A stretch of DNA of 64,000 nucleotides from an uncultured Lachnospiraceae bacterium (GTDB lineage Bacteria; Bacillota; Clostridia; Lachnospirales; Lachnospiraceae): assembly GCA_910586615.1 (NCBI GenBank), contig CAJUJP010000003.1, forward strand, positions 62,001 to 126,000, read 5' to 3'. This document shows, one piece after another, positions 35,053 to 43,889 of this stretch. The notes under the pieces are model-generated. The model was given only the letters and a program-made list of their open reading frames with translations. It was not told where the DNA came from and made no database searches. Every line of letters starts with the position of its first letter. The stretch's first letter is position 1. A program made the position numbers and the translations under genes.

Positions 35053-35740
35053 CTTTTCTCTCCCAGTCCGCTCTAATTACATGATTGTATATTGCATCCG
35101 CAATGATAAAGTCCTCTTCTTCATCAATATCAATGCTTTCTATTTCACCAACCTCAACGATATAAGGCGATTCTCCTATACGGCGGTTATGCAGTGTCAT
35201 AACTTCATTTCTAAAAATATAAAATCCACTGGTTTCTTCGTATAGCACAGGCAGATCCTGCGTACGCGGGATGTTGTCCAGCTCATAATTAAGCGGTCTG
35301 CCGCTCTCCCACAGAAAATCCTGTAATTTCTTTGCTGCAAAAGCAGAATCATATCCTCTGCCAAGCACAGCCTGCAATCCCTTCTCTATAGAATTTTTTG
35401 ATATGAATGGCGATGTTGTATGTGCCATCACATAAACATCTGCAGGAATCTGACTGGCAAAAGCCAGTAATACCTCATTCATCTTAGTAGTATCCTGATC
35501 CATGGTTTCAGACCTCTGCAGGTATTTCGCTTTCGGCGGCAAGAAATTCTGGATATCCGGATTGCTGCAGTATACATACACCTCATCAATTTCTTCCACC
35601 GTCAGCAGCGTAGATAAAACATAAAAACACAGGGGTTTTCCATTCGTAAAACACTTTGTGTTCTTTTGTGGTAAACGGCGATTATTTAACTTCATCGGTA
35701 CTACTGCAACAACTTTCATCTCCCTGTCCATACCTTTCAT
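35045..35740 (-). CDS. CMP-acylneuraminate synthetase-like cytidylyltransferase
   Basis: A 231-residue nucleotidyltransferase of the NeuA/KdsB type: VVAVVPMKLNNRRLPQKNTK (N-terminal nucleotide-binding loop), a YVYCSNPDI strand, AHTTSPFISK, and ETSGFYIFR near the C-terminus. It would activate a 2-keto sugar acid or a related acid with CMP. No NeuB or NeuC homolog is in the window, and the neighbouring DRE-TIM aldolase may supply the substrate. The true start may be the ATG at 35719 (MKVVAVVP); ribosome sites do not settle it. Confidence 0.78.
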   Translation of the reverse strand: MKGMDREMKVVAVVPMKLNNRRLPQKNTKCFTNGKPLCFYVLSTLLTVEEIDEVYVYCSNPDIQNFLPPKAKYLQRSETMDQDTTKMNEVLLAFASQIPADVYVMAHTTSPFISKNSIEKGLQAVLGRGYDSAFAAKKLQDFLWESGRPLNYELDNIPRTQDLPVLYEETSGFYIFRNEVMTLHNRRIGESPYIVEVGEIESIDIDEEEDFIIADAIYNHVIRADWERKDE

Positions 35741-35767
35741 CCAATCTGTTTCATATACTGCTGCCTG

Positions 35768-37813
35768 CTATAGCAATTCGACATATCGAATCCCATACTT
35801 TGGAAGTTCTGCTTTTAAAATTTCATTATATGGATTCGCTTTTCTGCTATTCTGATCTGAAACTCCAAATCTATAACTAATGTGTAATGGTCTTGCAATA
35901 CATTGTGCAAAAATCTTTACATCCATACGCGCCTGATCCAAAGATACTTCTTCTTCCAGATAATATGACTGGAAAAAATTATAGTAGGGAACATATCCAT
36001 CTCCTGAGACTACTTTTATTTTGTCATTTCCCAATGCTAACTCTGAAATTACAGCAATATACTCTTCAAAACTGTATTTGGTATTGGCAGGTTTCCAGGG
36101 TATAAATACAATTAATTCATCTACTTTTAAGCAGGCACTGTGCAAAATATCGTTATATATTTCTGGTGCTGTATTTAATTCTGTGAGCAGACAGCCAACT
36201 ATCTTTTTTTCATCCTGCTCCCTGTTTTTAAAATTTCTGTCTAAATATGTTTTTTTAATATAAGCGCCTAAAATATCGCTATAGTCTTGAATTTGAAACA
36301 AAATATCACCCTTTGTTTCTTTTGGATCCTTTTCTATATATTTCTCTATTTTATAATAAAGCTCTTCCGCTATAATCTTGGCCACTTTATGGTTCATATG
36401 CGTAAATGTACCGAGACACCATTCCGCCGGAATATCATGCTTTTCGTAAATCTTTCTTAAATCAGCGGATTCCACACCATCATATGTGTTCTCCCCTGTC
36501 CATACGATCACAATATCTCCTTTGTGAAAGATAACCTGCTGCATCTTTTCGAAGACATTTTCATATGCCCCTAAATTTTCCACACGATAATAAAATCCCC
36601 TATCACATAATTCTTTCTGAAGCTGGCTTGCAATCGTATATTGATCCTCAAGGTATGCCCCCATAATCATGCAAAGTCCAAATAAATAGATTCTCCCGCA
36701 GTCATGCTCCGGCTGAAAACAGGTTTTTCTTTGTCCATCTATCACATTATAATATGTGCTGGAATAACTTATATTTCCTCTATGTATACTATGTCCATGC
36801 AAAATCTGTTTTTGTGCCACACCGCTCAAATAATCTTCATTTTCCAATAATTCTCCAAAATATTCCTGTCCAATTTCTGTCGCAGAAGGCCAGAAATTCC
36901 CTTTTTTCAATCCGTAGACTTTGCCGGTATGTGATTGTCTTCGGGCAATTTTTTTTATATAATCGGATAGATAATAAACGTCATTATAAAATGCCAGGAC
37001 ATTCACACCTTTTTCCTGTAATTCTTTTAAACTGTTACTCGCCTTATCTCCCTCTTTTACAGCGCTATAATGATTTAATCTTTCATGTTTATCATATTTA
37101 TTTATTTCATGGAATAGCCTGGAGAAAGTAGACCATGTTAATCTGTCATTTATTGTTCTATAATCAAATTCATCAATACACTCGATTCCTCTCCACTCAT
37201 CTTCATCCGTTACAATAACTAAACTTTTTTCAGATTCTTGCAGCAATTGCTTTAGTTGTTCCTTTTTTATAGAGACCACATCAATTTTCTTTCGTGCAAA
37301 TAATTTTAATATAATTATTTCAATCCAGGATTTTTCTGTAACAGGAGATATCACATATATTTTTTCATATCCTGTTTCTTTCAAATATTTTTTTAATTTA
37401 TCCCATACTGCTTCCTGATCTACAATCCACTTTATCCATGCTTTTTCTGCATCATCCCATCTGGAATAATCACCCGAAATTACCCCCCCCCACTCCTGAA
37501 TGACCGGAATTTTCTGTATATTTTTTTTAACAGCAAATATCTCTCTTGCCTTATCATCGCAAAATCCTTCCAGTTTAGTAAAATTCTTCACAATGGGGAC
37601 TTTTCCGTCTCTCATATGATGAAGAAGATCACCCAGGCAGATGATTCCGTATAATCTTTTGTTAAAAGTCAGATAAACGATATCTGATGTCTTCTCTACA
37701 AACAAACTCCTGATGGACTGAAACTGTACCGAATCTACTTCACTCTCCAATTCATATATTGCCAGTTCCCTTAAATCCCGTCTTCTCATATCCTCTTTGC
37801 TCCTGTCTGACAA
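35768..37813 (-). CDS. Multi-domain protein with SGNH-like and CitC-like cytidylyltransferase domains, G9 tract in frame
   Basis: The 681-residue protein begins with a CBS-like stretch (VYLTFNKRLYGIICLGDLL, KIPVIQEW). In the middle, IYLFGLCMIMGAYLEDQYT and IVIVWTGENTYDG resemble a degenerate SGNH-hydrolase fold. The C-terminal 150 residues match the end of citrate-lyase-ligase-type nucleotidyltransferases (LDQARMDVKIFAQCIA, SYRFGV, NPYNEILKAELPKYGI). The expected H-x-G-H loop of that fold is missing (TAPEIYN in its place). A G9 tract near residue 110 is in frame here; loss or gain of one G would truncate the protein early. Substrate unknown. Confidence 0.6.
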   Translation of the reverse strand: MSDRSKEDMRRRDLRELAIYELESEVDSVQFQSIRSLFVEKTSDIVYLTFNKRLYGIICLGDLLHHMRDGKVPIVKNFTKLEGFCDDKAREIFAVKKNIQKIPVIQEWGGVISGDYSRWDDAEKAWIKWIVDQEAVWDKLKKYLKETGYEKIYVISPVTEKSWIEIIILKLFARKKIDVVSIKKEQLKQLLQESEKSLVIVTDEDEWRGIECIDEFDYRTINDRLTWSTFSRLFHEINKYDKHERLNHYSAVKEGDKASNSLKELQEKGVNVLAFYNDVYYLSDYIKKIARRQSHTGKVYGLKKGNFWPSATEIGQEYFGELLENEDYLSGVAQKQILHGHSIHRGNISYSSTYYNVIDGQRKTCFQPEHDCGRIYLFGLCMIMGAYLEDQYTIASQLQKELCDRGFYYRVENLGAYENVFEKMQQVIFHKGDIVIVWTGENTYDGVESADLRKIYEKHDIPAEWCLGTFTHMNHKVAKIIAEELYYKIEKYIEKDPKETKGDILFQIQDYSDILGAYIKKTYLDRNFKNREQDEKKIVGCLLTELNTAPEIYNDILHSACLKVDELIVFIPWKPANTKYSFEEYIAVISELALGNDKIKVVSGDGYVPYYNFFQSYYLEEEVSLDQARMDVKIFAQCIARPLHISYRFGVSDQNSRKANPYNEILKAELPKYGIRYVELL
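37483..37491 (-). repeat. G9 homopolymer (minus strand) inside a coding region
   Basis: Nine consecutive C on the plus strand encode Trp-Gly-Gly-Val on the minus strand. The frame is open with nine. A change in length would shift the frame near residue 110 of a 681-residue protein. Confidence 0.85.
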
Positions 37814-37824
37814 TAACTCATGAT

Positions 37825-39123
37825 CTAAAACAATGTATCAAAATCAACTCTCTCAAAAACCTCCAGTTTTCCGCCACGCGTTGCGTTGCATATTTTAATG
37901 CCATGCTCGCCTGCATAATGCCTTGCACTTTTATACGCCGCCTGCATTCTTTCCGGATATACTACATTTAATCTTACTTTTTTATCACTTTGATATCCCT
38001 TGAAATGATTCTTTTCATCATATAAATCATTAGAATAATTAAAGTCCACACCTAACAGATAAATCTCTTGAAAGCCCATATAAACCGCCATTTGTATACA
38101 TGCGTAGGTAACAGTTGTTCCTTCGTAAACACAATGCTCCATTTTTGTTGAAAAAAAAGGCATCTCACTTCCCAAATGGTCTAAATTAATAAGCTGATAT
38201 TTTATTGAATTACCTAAATTTTCCTGCTGCCAGTATTTCAACGGTATGGAAGCAACAAATTTAGCCGGTATATCCATATCAGCAATTTCTTTACTTAAGT
38301 CATCAATCATCAAAGTATCTTCAATCATATAATAGTCCGGACGCCATTTTGTCTCTCCAAAAATGTTATAAATCCGGTTCATACTGATACATTTTTCATT
38401 ATGTGCATATAACGTATCCAAATCCTGAACCGTAAGACTCGGACCGGTTGCTATAATAAAGCATCTCTTACCATGATGAATGTCTTTATAGCACTCTATC
38501 TGCTTATTGTAAAATGAAATATTCATTTCTAATAGTTCCTGCATTTTTATCTGTTTCACATTCACAGGAAATGTCTTTTGCAGATCATCGTCAATGTCAG
38601 TCTCCGTACTGATAATTACATCCAAATCCGGCAGCGCATTTTTCAGGTCACTTACATGGATTCCACACTCACGGAGGCAATTCCCTGTCTCCTCATTCTC
38701 ATTCAAAAGCAAAAACACGTGTTTATTCATCCTAGTGATCAAGTGTTCATATAAGATAACCGATCCTGCTGATAATCCATATATACCAATATTATTATCG
38801 CCATATTGATCAAAAACATAGTTTAGTATAGCCTCCCTCTCATAGTATAATGCTCTGTCAAAAGGCTTGAGCGGGATATAGTTCAGAATACCTCTATTCC
38901 GCAAATATTCAGCAATACTGTCTCGTCCGGCTACAGGTGTCAGTACACAAAGCACCGGTTCAGAAAATGACTGCAGGTCCTCTATCCCTATTACAGGCAG
39001 ACTGCAATACTCTGTCCCAACCTTTTCCTCATCCCGGTCCACAAATGCCGCCGTATTTTCTTTTCCTATTACTTCCAACATTTCTTTTCCACGTCTGCCT
39101 GCACCGTAAATAACAAATCTCAT
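37825..39123 (-). CDS. DUF115/MptE-like protein with N-terminal Rossmann modules
   Basis: Residues 1-90 are the recurring Rossmann module (FVIYGAGRRGKEML, FVDRDEEKVG), and 110-210 look like a second degenerate copy (IGIYGLSAGSVILYE, LDVIISTET). From about 220, RCFIIATGPSLTVQDL, CISMNRIYNIF and YLLGVDFNYSND match the DUF115 family, which includes Maf-type motility accessory proteins that glycosylate flagellin and has a sialyltransferase-like fold. It may therefore be the transferase that uses the CMP-activated acid made by the two neighbouring genes. This is inference from fold and neighbours. Confidence 0.7.
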   Translation of the reverse strand: MRFVIYGAGRRGKEMLEVIGKENTAAFVDRDEEKVGTEYCSLPVIGIEDLQSFSEPVLCVLTPVAGRDSIAEYLRNRGILNYIPLKPFDRALYYEREAILNYVFDQYGDNNIGIYGLSAGSVILYEHLITRMNKHVFLLLNENEETGNCLRECGIHVSDLKNALPDLDVIISTETDIDDDLQKTFPVNVKQIKMQELLEMNISFYNKQIECYKDIHHGKRCFIIATGPSLTVQDLDTLYAHNEKCISMNRIYNIFGETKWRPDYYMIEDTLMIDDLSKEIADMDIPAKFVASIPLKYWQQENLGNSIKYQLINLDHLGSEMPFFSTKMEHCVYEGTTVTYACIQMAVYMGFQEIYLLGVDFNYSNDLYDEKNHFKGYQSDKKVRLNVVYPERMQAAYKSARHYAGEHGIKICNATRGGKLEVFERVDFDTLF

Positions 39124-39145
39124 TATACAATCCTTCTTGCAATAC

Positions 39146-40363
39146 TTATATCAGTGTTTTTTCCTGGTATACAACCTTACGTAAAAGTAACTCCGGATTA
39201 TCAATATATTTCTGCTCAATCCATAATATCTTATCTTCTGGGACTCCCAGAACGACCAAATCTTCTTTTGCACTTTTGTACATATTTTCTCTTAATATCG
39301 CTATAATGACATAATCAAAATTGCACGTAGTAATCTCTTTAGGCGCACATACGTTCAATGAATCCTGTAAATGTTTATAATTTTGATCCGCCCAGCAGAC
39401 TATGTTTGTTTCCTTTATACTCCGGATATAATTTTCCAAATGAATACCCGTCGCACCTGCACCGTAAATAACAATCTTATCCTGCACCTTAAGATTTCCG
39501 AACGGTACTAAAAAATCTCCGTTTTCAAGATTATCAAATGCATAAGGTGTCTTTTCTAATAAATAAAACATAGCATAATACATTATTTGTTTATCGCCAT
39601 CAGTGCATAGTAACGTTCCTCTAAATCTGGAAAAAAACTCCGGATAGCATTCGATAAAATTAGGCACCTCGTCCGCCTTGCTTTTTCTTTTGTCCGAATC
39701 TGTTCTCACCCGATAATGATAATAGCAGTTATGTGTTATATAAAGCGATTTCGTCTCAGTAATACAGGGCAGAGAAACCATTGTATCATTCTGAATAATA
39801 TTAGTTAAATCTGATATCATCTGATACTTCATAACCTTTTCCCGCAATAAGAGTTTTGTGCACAAATAGACAAAAACTCCATGACGGAAAAAAATGCCCG
39901 CATATAATATTCTGGGTTCCACTTTTTCTATAAATTCTTCTCCCTTATAACAGCCTTCCTGAATATACGGCACTCTTTTCTTCTCAACATCGCTCCATGA
40001 ATCAATAACTCCCGACTCTACAACTTCTACATCATACTTATGAACATATTCCAGAAGCTCCTCATACATTTCCGGTTCTATCCAGTCATCACCGTCTACA
40101 TACCCCACATATTTTCCGGTTGCAGCCATTATTCCTGCTTTTCTAGCGGAATCAATTCCTCCATTCTCTTTATGAATCACTTTAATCCGAGGATCATTGC
40201 CCGCATAGTAATCACAAATTTCCGGGCATTTATCATCTGATCCATCGTCCACCAATATAATTTCCAAATTTCGATAAGTCTGATTTTGTATACTTTCTAT
40301 ACATTGTTGCAAATATTTTTCCACATGGTATATCGGCACTATAACACTGATCAATTCTGGCAT
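39146..40363 (-). CDS. GT2 glycosyltransferase with C-terminal Rossmann module
   Basis: The N-terminal 220 residues are a canonical family 2 glycosyltransferase (ISVIVPIYHVEKYLQQCI, ILVDDGSDD, NGGIDSARKAG, YVDGDDWIEP). The C-terminal third is the recurring Rossmann module (IVIYGAGATGIHLEN, WADQNYKHLQ, YVIIAILRENM, LVVLGV). GGGAGG precedes the ATG. Donor and acceptor are unknown. Confidence 0.87.
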   Translation of the reverse strand: MPELISVIVPIYHVEKYLQQCIESIQNQTYRNLEIILVDDGSDDKCPEICDYYAGNDPRIKVIHKENGGIDSARKAGIMAATGKYVGYVDGDDWIEPEMYEELLEYVHKYDVEVVESGVIDSWSDVEKKRVPYIQEGCYKGEEFIEKVEPRILYAGIFFRHGVFVYLCTKLLLREKVMKYQMISDLTNIIQNDTMVSLPCITETKSLYITHNCYYHYRVRTDSDKRKSKADEVPNFIECYPEFFSRFRGTLLCTDGDKQIMYYAMFYLLEKTPYAFDNLENGDFLVPFGNLKVQDKIVIYGAGATGIHLENYIRSIKETNIVCWADQNYKHLQDSLNVCAPKEITTCNFDYVIIAILRENMYKSAKEDLVVLGVPEDKILWIEQKYIDNPELLLRKVVYQEKTLI

Positions 40364-40390
40364 ACTGACCTCCCATTGACATATTCAAAT

Positions 40391-41413
40391 TTATTCGTAA
40401 CTTTCAAAAATTCCCACTACTCTCTGCCGCATATCAACCGTAAATTGATTAGTCAAACGAAAAACCCCTGTTTCCTCGATCGATGTATAACTTTTGGGTG
40501 AGAAAAAAATGATATGCATTTTTCTTTTGTTTCTTCTATAGCTGTTTGCAATATGCTCTGCACATTTCTTCAAAATGACTTCATCAAAAGGATTATAAAA
40601 ATAAAACCAGTTATATGAGTCCAATTCCTCCTCTATCTTTGCGGCATCACCAAATAGCAATTCTACTTTCGTATCATCTATATCCAGTTTCTTCATATTA
40701 TCCTGTAACACATCATATATTTTGGCTTCAAACTCTACGCCTCCGACCCTGTCAAATCCATAATCCAAAAAAGAGACCAAAGCTGCACCCTTTCCACATC
40801 CAAAATCAAAAATGGCATCTTCAGCCTTTGGAATACAATGACAATGATCTAAAATTGGAAATATTTCCTTTTGCGTAGTACATGCATATCCTTCAGCATG
40901 CTCTTTCCCATTCTCTAAAAAATCATGAGGAATACGGGTAACAAAATTACACCCCCGCTTCCACTCCAGCCATTCCAGAAATTGAATATCTCTTTTTCCC
41001 ACCTTCCTTTTGTGGAAAATATCTGTGCCTTCAACCTCCTTTTCGTAGATATCCCTGCCATAAATTTTTTCATAAAAATCAAAATATGTTTTATTTTTTA
41101 CATATCCTCTTTGCTCAAAATACTTATGTGTTTCTTCTGTCAAGGGCTCCGCAACCCATATCAATGCACTATTTACGTCTTTATATGAAAAATCTATAAC
41201 ACTCGGCCTAAATATTTCCTGGTCATAAGCTCTGCCTCTACTCATATCTGTTGAAACGAGGTAGTCAATATCTATATTGTGATAATATTTTGCATACCAT
41301 TTAATAAACCGTCCCGTATAACTTTCATATCCGTACAGTAAAACACGTCTATGCAAAGCAGGAAGCATCAACTCTTCCATCCCTCTGCGAAATTCATTCA
41401 AAACTGATAACAT
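40391..41413 (-). CDS. Rossmann-like module fused to SAM-dependent methyltransferase
   Basis: The N-terminal 130 residues resemble the recurring Rossmann module (VLLYGYESYTGRFI, SALIWVAEP, YFEQRGY). The remainder is a class I methyltransferase-like domain with AIFDFGCGKGAALVSFL, GVEFEAKIYDVLQ and NWFYFYNPFD, related to proteins with a histone-methyltransferase-like fold. I use the ATG at 41413, which is preceded by AGGGAGG at 6 bases; the longer frame from 41434 lacks a site. Expected role: methylation of a cluster sugar. Confidence 0.72.
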   Translation of the reverse strand: MLSVLNEFRRGMEELMLPALHRRVLLYGYESYTGRFIKWYAKYYHNIDIDYLVSTDMSRGRAYDQEIFRPSVIDFSYKDVNSALIWVAEPLTEETHKYFEQRGYVKNKTYFDFYEKIYGRDIYEKEVEGTDIFHKRKVGKRDIQFLEWLEWKRGCNFVTRIPHDFLENGKEHAEGYACTTQKEIFPILDHCHCIPKAEDAIFDFGCGKGAALVSFLDYGFDRVGGVEFEAKIYDVLQDNMKKLDIDDTKVELLFGDAAKIEEELDSYNWFYFYNPFDEVILKKCAEHIANSYRRNKRKMHIIFFSPKSYTSIEETGVFRLTNQFTVDMRQRVVGIFESYE

Positions 41414-41454
41414 GCCAGTCCTCCCTGTATTCATAAATTTACTATACTGCCAGA

Positions 41455-42657
41455 CTAGTCTAAATACTCTTTCAGCAATAAACCAACCTGTTCGATTCCA
41501 TATCTGATATCATCAATACTTTCTTTCACAAAATTAAACCGCATACTTGTACAGGAATCAGGATTAACAATGCAAAATCCGTTTCCAGGTGTAATCGGTA
41601 TATGTAATTTAACTGCAGATTCTCTGCAAAATCTCCGGACATCACTACCCTCAGGAAGCGTGACCCAAATATACATCCCCCCATCCGGTGACGAATGTTT
41701 AACAGATGCCGGAAAAAAGCAATCCATGCATTCTTCCATTACACAAAGTTTTTTTGCGTATACGTCACATATTTTCTGGATCTCTACATACATGTCATTC
41801 TCCTCGAACATATTCCATAATGCATATTGAATGATATTGCTCAATCCATTGGTACTAACTGCCTTAACAGGTATCACGCGTTTAATCAACTCTTTATTGG
41901 CAACCATAAATCCCAATCTCATTGCCGGAGCAATTAGTTTTGACATTGAACCTACATAAATAACTGCTCCTTCCGTGTCAAATTCTTTAATATGCGGCAG
42001 CCTTTCATTTCTATAACGTAAATCTCCGTATGGGTTGTCTTCCAAAATCGGAATCTGATATTTAACTGCCAATTTATATACTTCTTTGCGTTTTGATAAA
42101 GACATAGTAATTCCAGATGGATTTGAAAAATCAGGAATCGTGTAAAACAATTTTGCACCTTGTTTCATAGCAGATTCCAGTTCCTCCAGGTTGACTCCAT
42201 CTTCTTCCATAGAAACCCCTATGACCTCTGCCCCCTGAATTTGAAATGCCTTAATTGCATTGACATATGAAGGAATCTCTACAATAACCTTGTCACCTCT
42301 GCCGACAAACGCTGATGTTGTTAGAAAAATTGCCTCTACAGAGCCATATGTAATAATTAAATCATCCTCAAGCTTCACAACGCTTCCTTTTTTATTCACA
42401 AATCTGCTGAGAGAACGGCGTAAGGGCATATATCCTGCATGTGCACCATATTGCAGTAAATCACCAGTAATATTTTCCATTGCATGAATTATATATTTTT
42501 TTATCATCCGATCCTGAAATACTTCTGTTGAAGGGTGTCCACTGGCAAAATTAATCAGCCTATCTCCTTCCTTTAAATTCTCTTTTGCCAAATTAAACAT
42601 TTCTCCCATAGCTGCTTTTTTTGCAGCGTGTACTTCTTTTCTGAATTGATAATGCAT
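41455..42657 (-). CDS. PLP-dependent aminotransferase (class I/II, 2-aminoadipate transaminase-like)
   Basis: A 400-residue fold-type I aminotransferase. The Schiff-base Lys is Lys240 in VGSMSKLIAPAMRLGF, Asp207 in ILEDNPYGDLRY contacts the PLP ring, and FSNPSGITMS is the family motif. It belongs to the branch of MocR-like/ARO8-type enzymes but has no DNA-binding domain. Lying among PdxA-like, radical SAM and cytidylyltransferase genes, it may aminate a small phosphorylated ketone or keto acid for the glycan. The substrate is not readable. Confidence 0.82.
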   Translation of the reverse strand: MHYQFRKEVHAAKKAAMGEMFNLAKENLKEGDRLINFASGHPSTEVFQDRMIKKYIIHAMENITGDLLQYGAHAGYMPLRRSLSRFVNKKGSVVKLEDDLIITYGSVEAIFLTTSAFVGRGDKVIVEIPSYVNAIKAFQIQGAEVIGVSMEEDGVNLEELESAMKQGAKLFYTIPDFSNPSGITMSLSKRKEVYKLAVKYQIPILEDNPYGDLRYRNERLPHIKEFDTEGAVIYVGSMSKLIAPAMRLGFMVANKELIKRVIPVKAVSTNGLSNIIQYALWNMFEENDMYVEIQKICDVYAKKLCVMEECMDCFFPASVKHSSPDGGMYIWVTLPEGSDVRRFCRESAVKLHIPITPGNGFCIVNPDSCTSMRFNFVKESIDDIRYGIEQVGLLLKEYLD

Positions 42658-42694
42658 ACATATGCCCTTTCATAAAACCAGTATCAAATATTAC

Positions 42695-43855
42695 CTACAT
42701 TTGCTCCGCAACTTCTACTATGCGATTATTATCACTACCCATCCCATAACATGTTTTACACACACTAATGTATCCTTTCGGCGGAAAGCCCATACAAAAA
42801 CGAAGCATTGATTCTTTCTCATCCACCGAGCCTGTACATTGATCCAGTTCGATACAATCACCCTCCTGTAAGGAACACCATCCTATTTTTGTCCGTGCAA
42901 ATCCCTGGCCGCAAAAATAGAATTTTTTATCATTCAACTGATGGCATCCTGTTGCACACAATCGCATATGTCGAACTGTATCCTCTGCACTCCCGCATAA
43001 AGAAGGTATCTCGCAGGTGCTCGTGCCCAAATCAAACCACTGTTCATATATGCTCATATCATAAGGAATTTCATTTTCCTCCAGGCATCTTTTTACTTCG
43101 GCAAGTTTTTCTTCATATGATATCACGTGTGTATAATCTGATAAGCGCATCCGCACTTTACATTTTCTCATTGTGTCTAATAATTCCCTGCCGGGCACAA
43201 TACTTCCATTTGAAATAACCTGAATATATCCGATTCGACTGCCATATCTTTCGTAAATACATTCTATAATCTGCGGAAGCCGTTCGTTCAGAAGTGGCTC
43301 TCCTCCCATAATAGACCAGCTGGCAACATAATCTACAATTTTAAAATAACCTTCAAAATCGCTTAAAATATCTGTCTCATCATAATCATAATGCCCTTCA
43401 CGTTTAAAATACGGAGCAAAGAAATTGCAATGTCTGCAATTGAAAGTACAGCGTGATGTTACGGATGAAAAAGTCTGACTCAAGCAAACCTGATGCCGGT
43501 TTTTCCAATACCATTCCGCCATGAAATCTTTTAATCTGCAAAAATCCAGATTCTCTTGTAATCCCATCTCTTGCAACTGCTTTGTAATGTCTGCATAAGC
43601 AACGGAACTTGTTGCTATAACGATTTTTTTTCCCGCCAGGCAATCCTTCACTTCAGCAAATGTCTGCACTCTGCAATTACCATACTGTTTTCCATGTATA
43701 GTCGGATCATTATCAATAATCAGGGAAATGTGAAAGTCCTCTGCAAGTTTATCTATATTTCTAATTGCAGTCCTTCCAAAACCATAAATGACAAGTTCAT
43801 TAATTTCATTCCAGTCTGATGATAATCTATCCAAAACTTTTTCTTCTTTTTCCAT
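42695..43855 (-). CDS. Rossmann module fused to radical SAM enzyme
   Basis: Residues 20-110 form the recurring Rossmann module (LVIYGFGRTAIRNI, IIDNDPTIHG, IVIATSSVAY, QLQEMGL). The radical SAM motif is Cys136, Cys140 and Cys143 (TSRCTFNCRHC), followed by MGGEPLL. The C-terminus is Cys-rich (LCATGCHQL, FYFCGQG, SVCKTCYGMG), suggesting extra iron-sulfur ligands. It has the same architecture as the gene at 4904-6088 and is clearly its paralog. The substrate is unknown; a radical rearrangement, epimerisation or oxidation of a sugar or alditol is possible. Confidence 0.82.
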   Translation of the reverse strand: MEKEEKVLDRLSSDWNEINELVIYGFGRTAIRNIDKLAEDFHISLIIDNDPTIHGKQYGNCRVQTFAEVKDCLAGKKIVIATSSVAYADITKQLQEMGLQENLDFCRLKDFMAEWYWKNRHQVCLSQTFSSVTSRCTFNCRHCNFFAPYFKREGHYDYDETDILSDFEGYFKIVDYVASWSIMGGEPLLNERLPQIIECIYERYGSRIGYIQVISNGSIVPGRELLDTMRKCKVRMRLSDYTHVISYEEKLAEVKRCLEENEIPYDMSIYEQWFDLGTSTCEIPSLCGSAEDTVRHMRLCATGCHQLNDKKFYFCGQGFARTKIGWCSLQEGDCIELDQCTGSVDEKESMLRFCMGFPPKGYISVCKTCYGMGSDNNRIVEVAEQM

Positions 43856-43889
43856 AGAATATATTCTCCCTCAATTATTATTTTTACGA

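Noticed and set aside
35045..35740. Sialic acid or Kdo synthesis locus
   Set aside because: There is a CMP-sugar-synthetase-like gene, but no NeuB, NeuC, KdsA or KdsC homolog, so the acid cannot be named.
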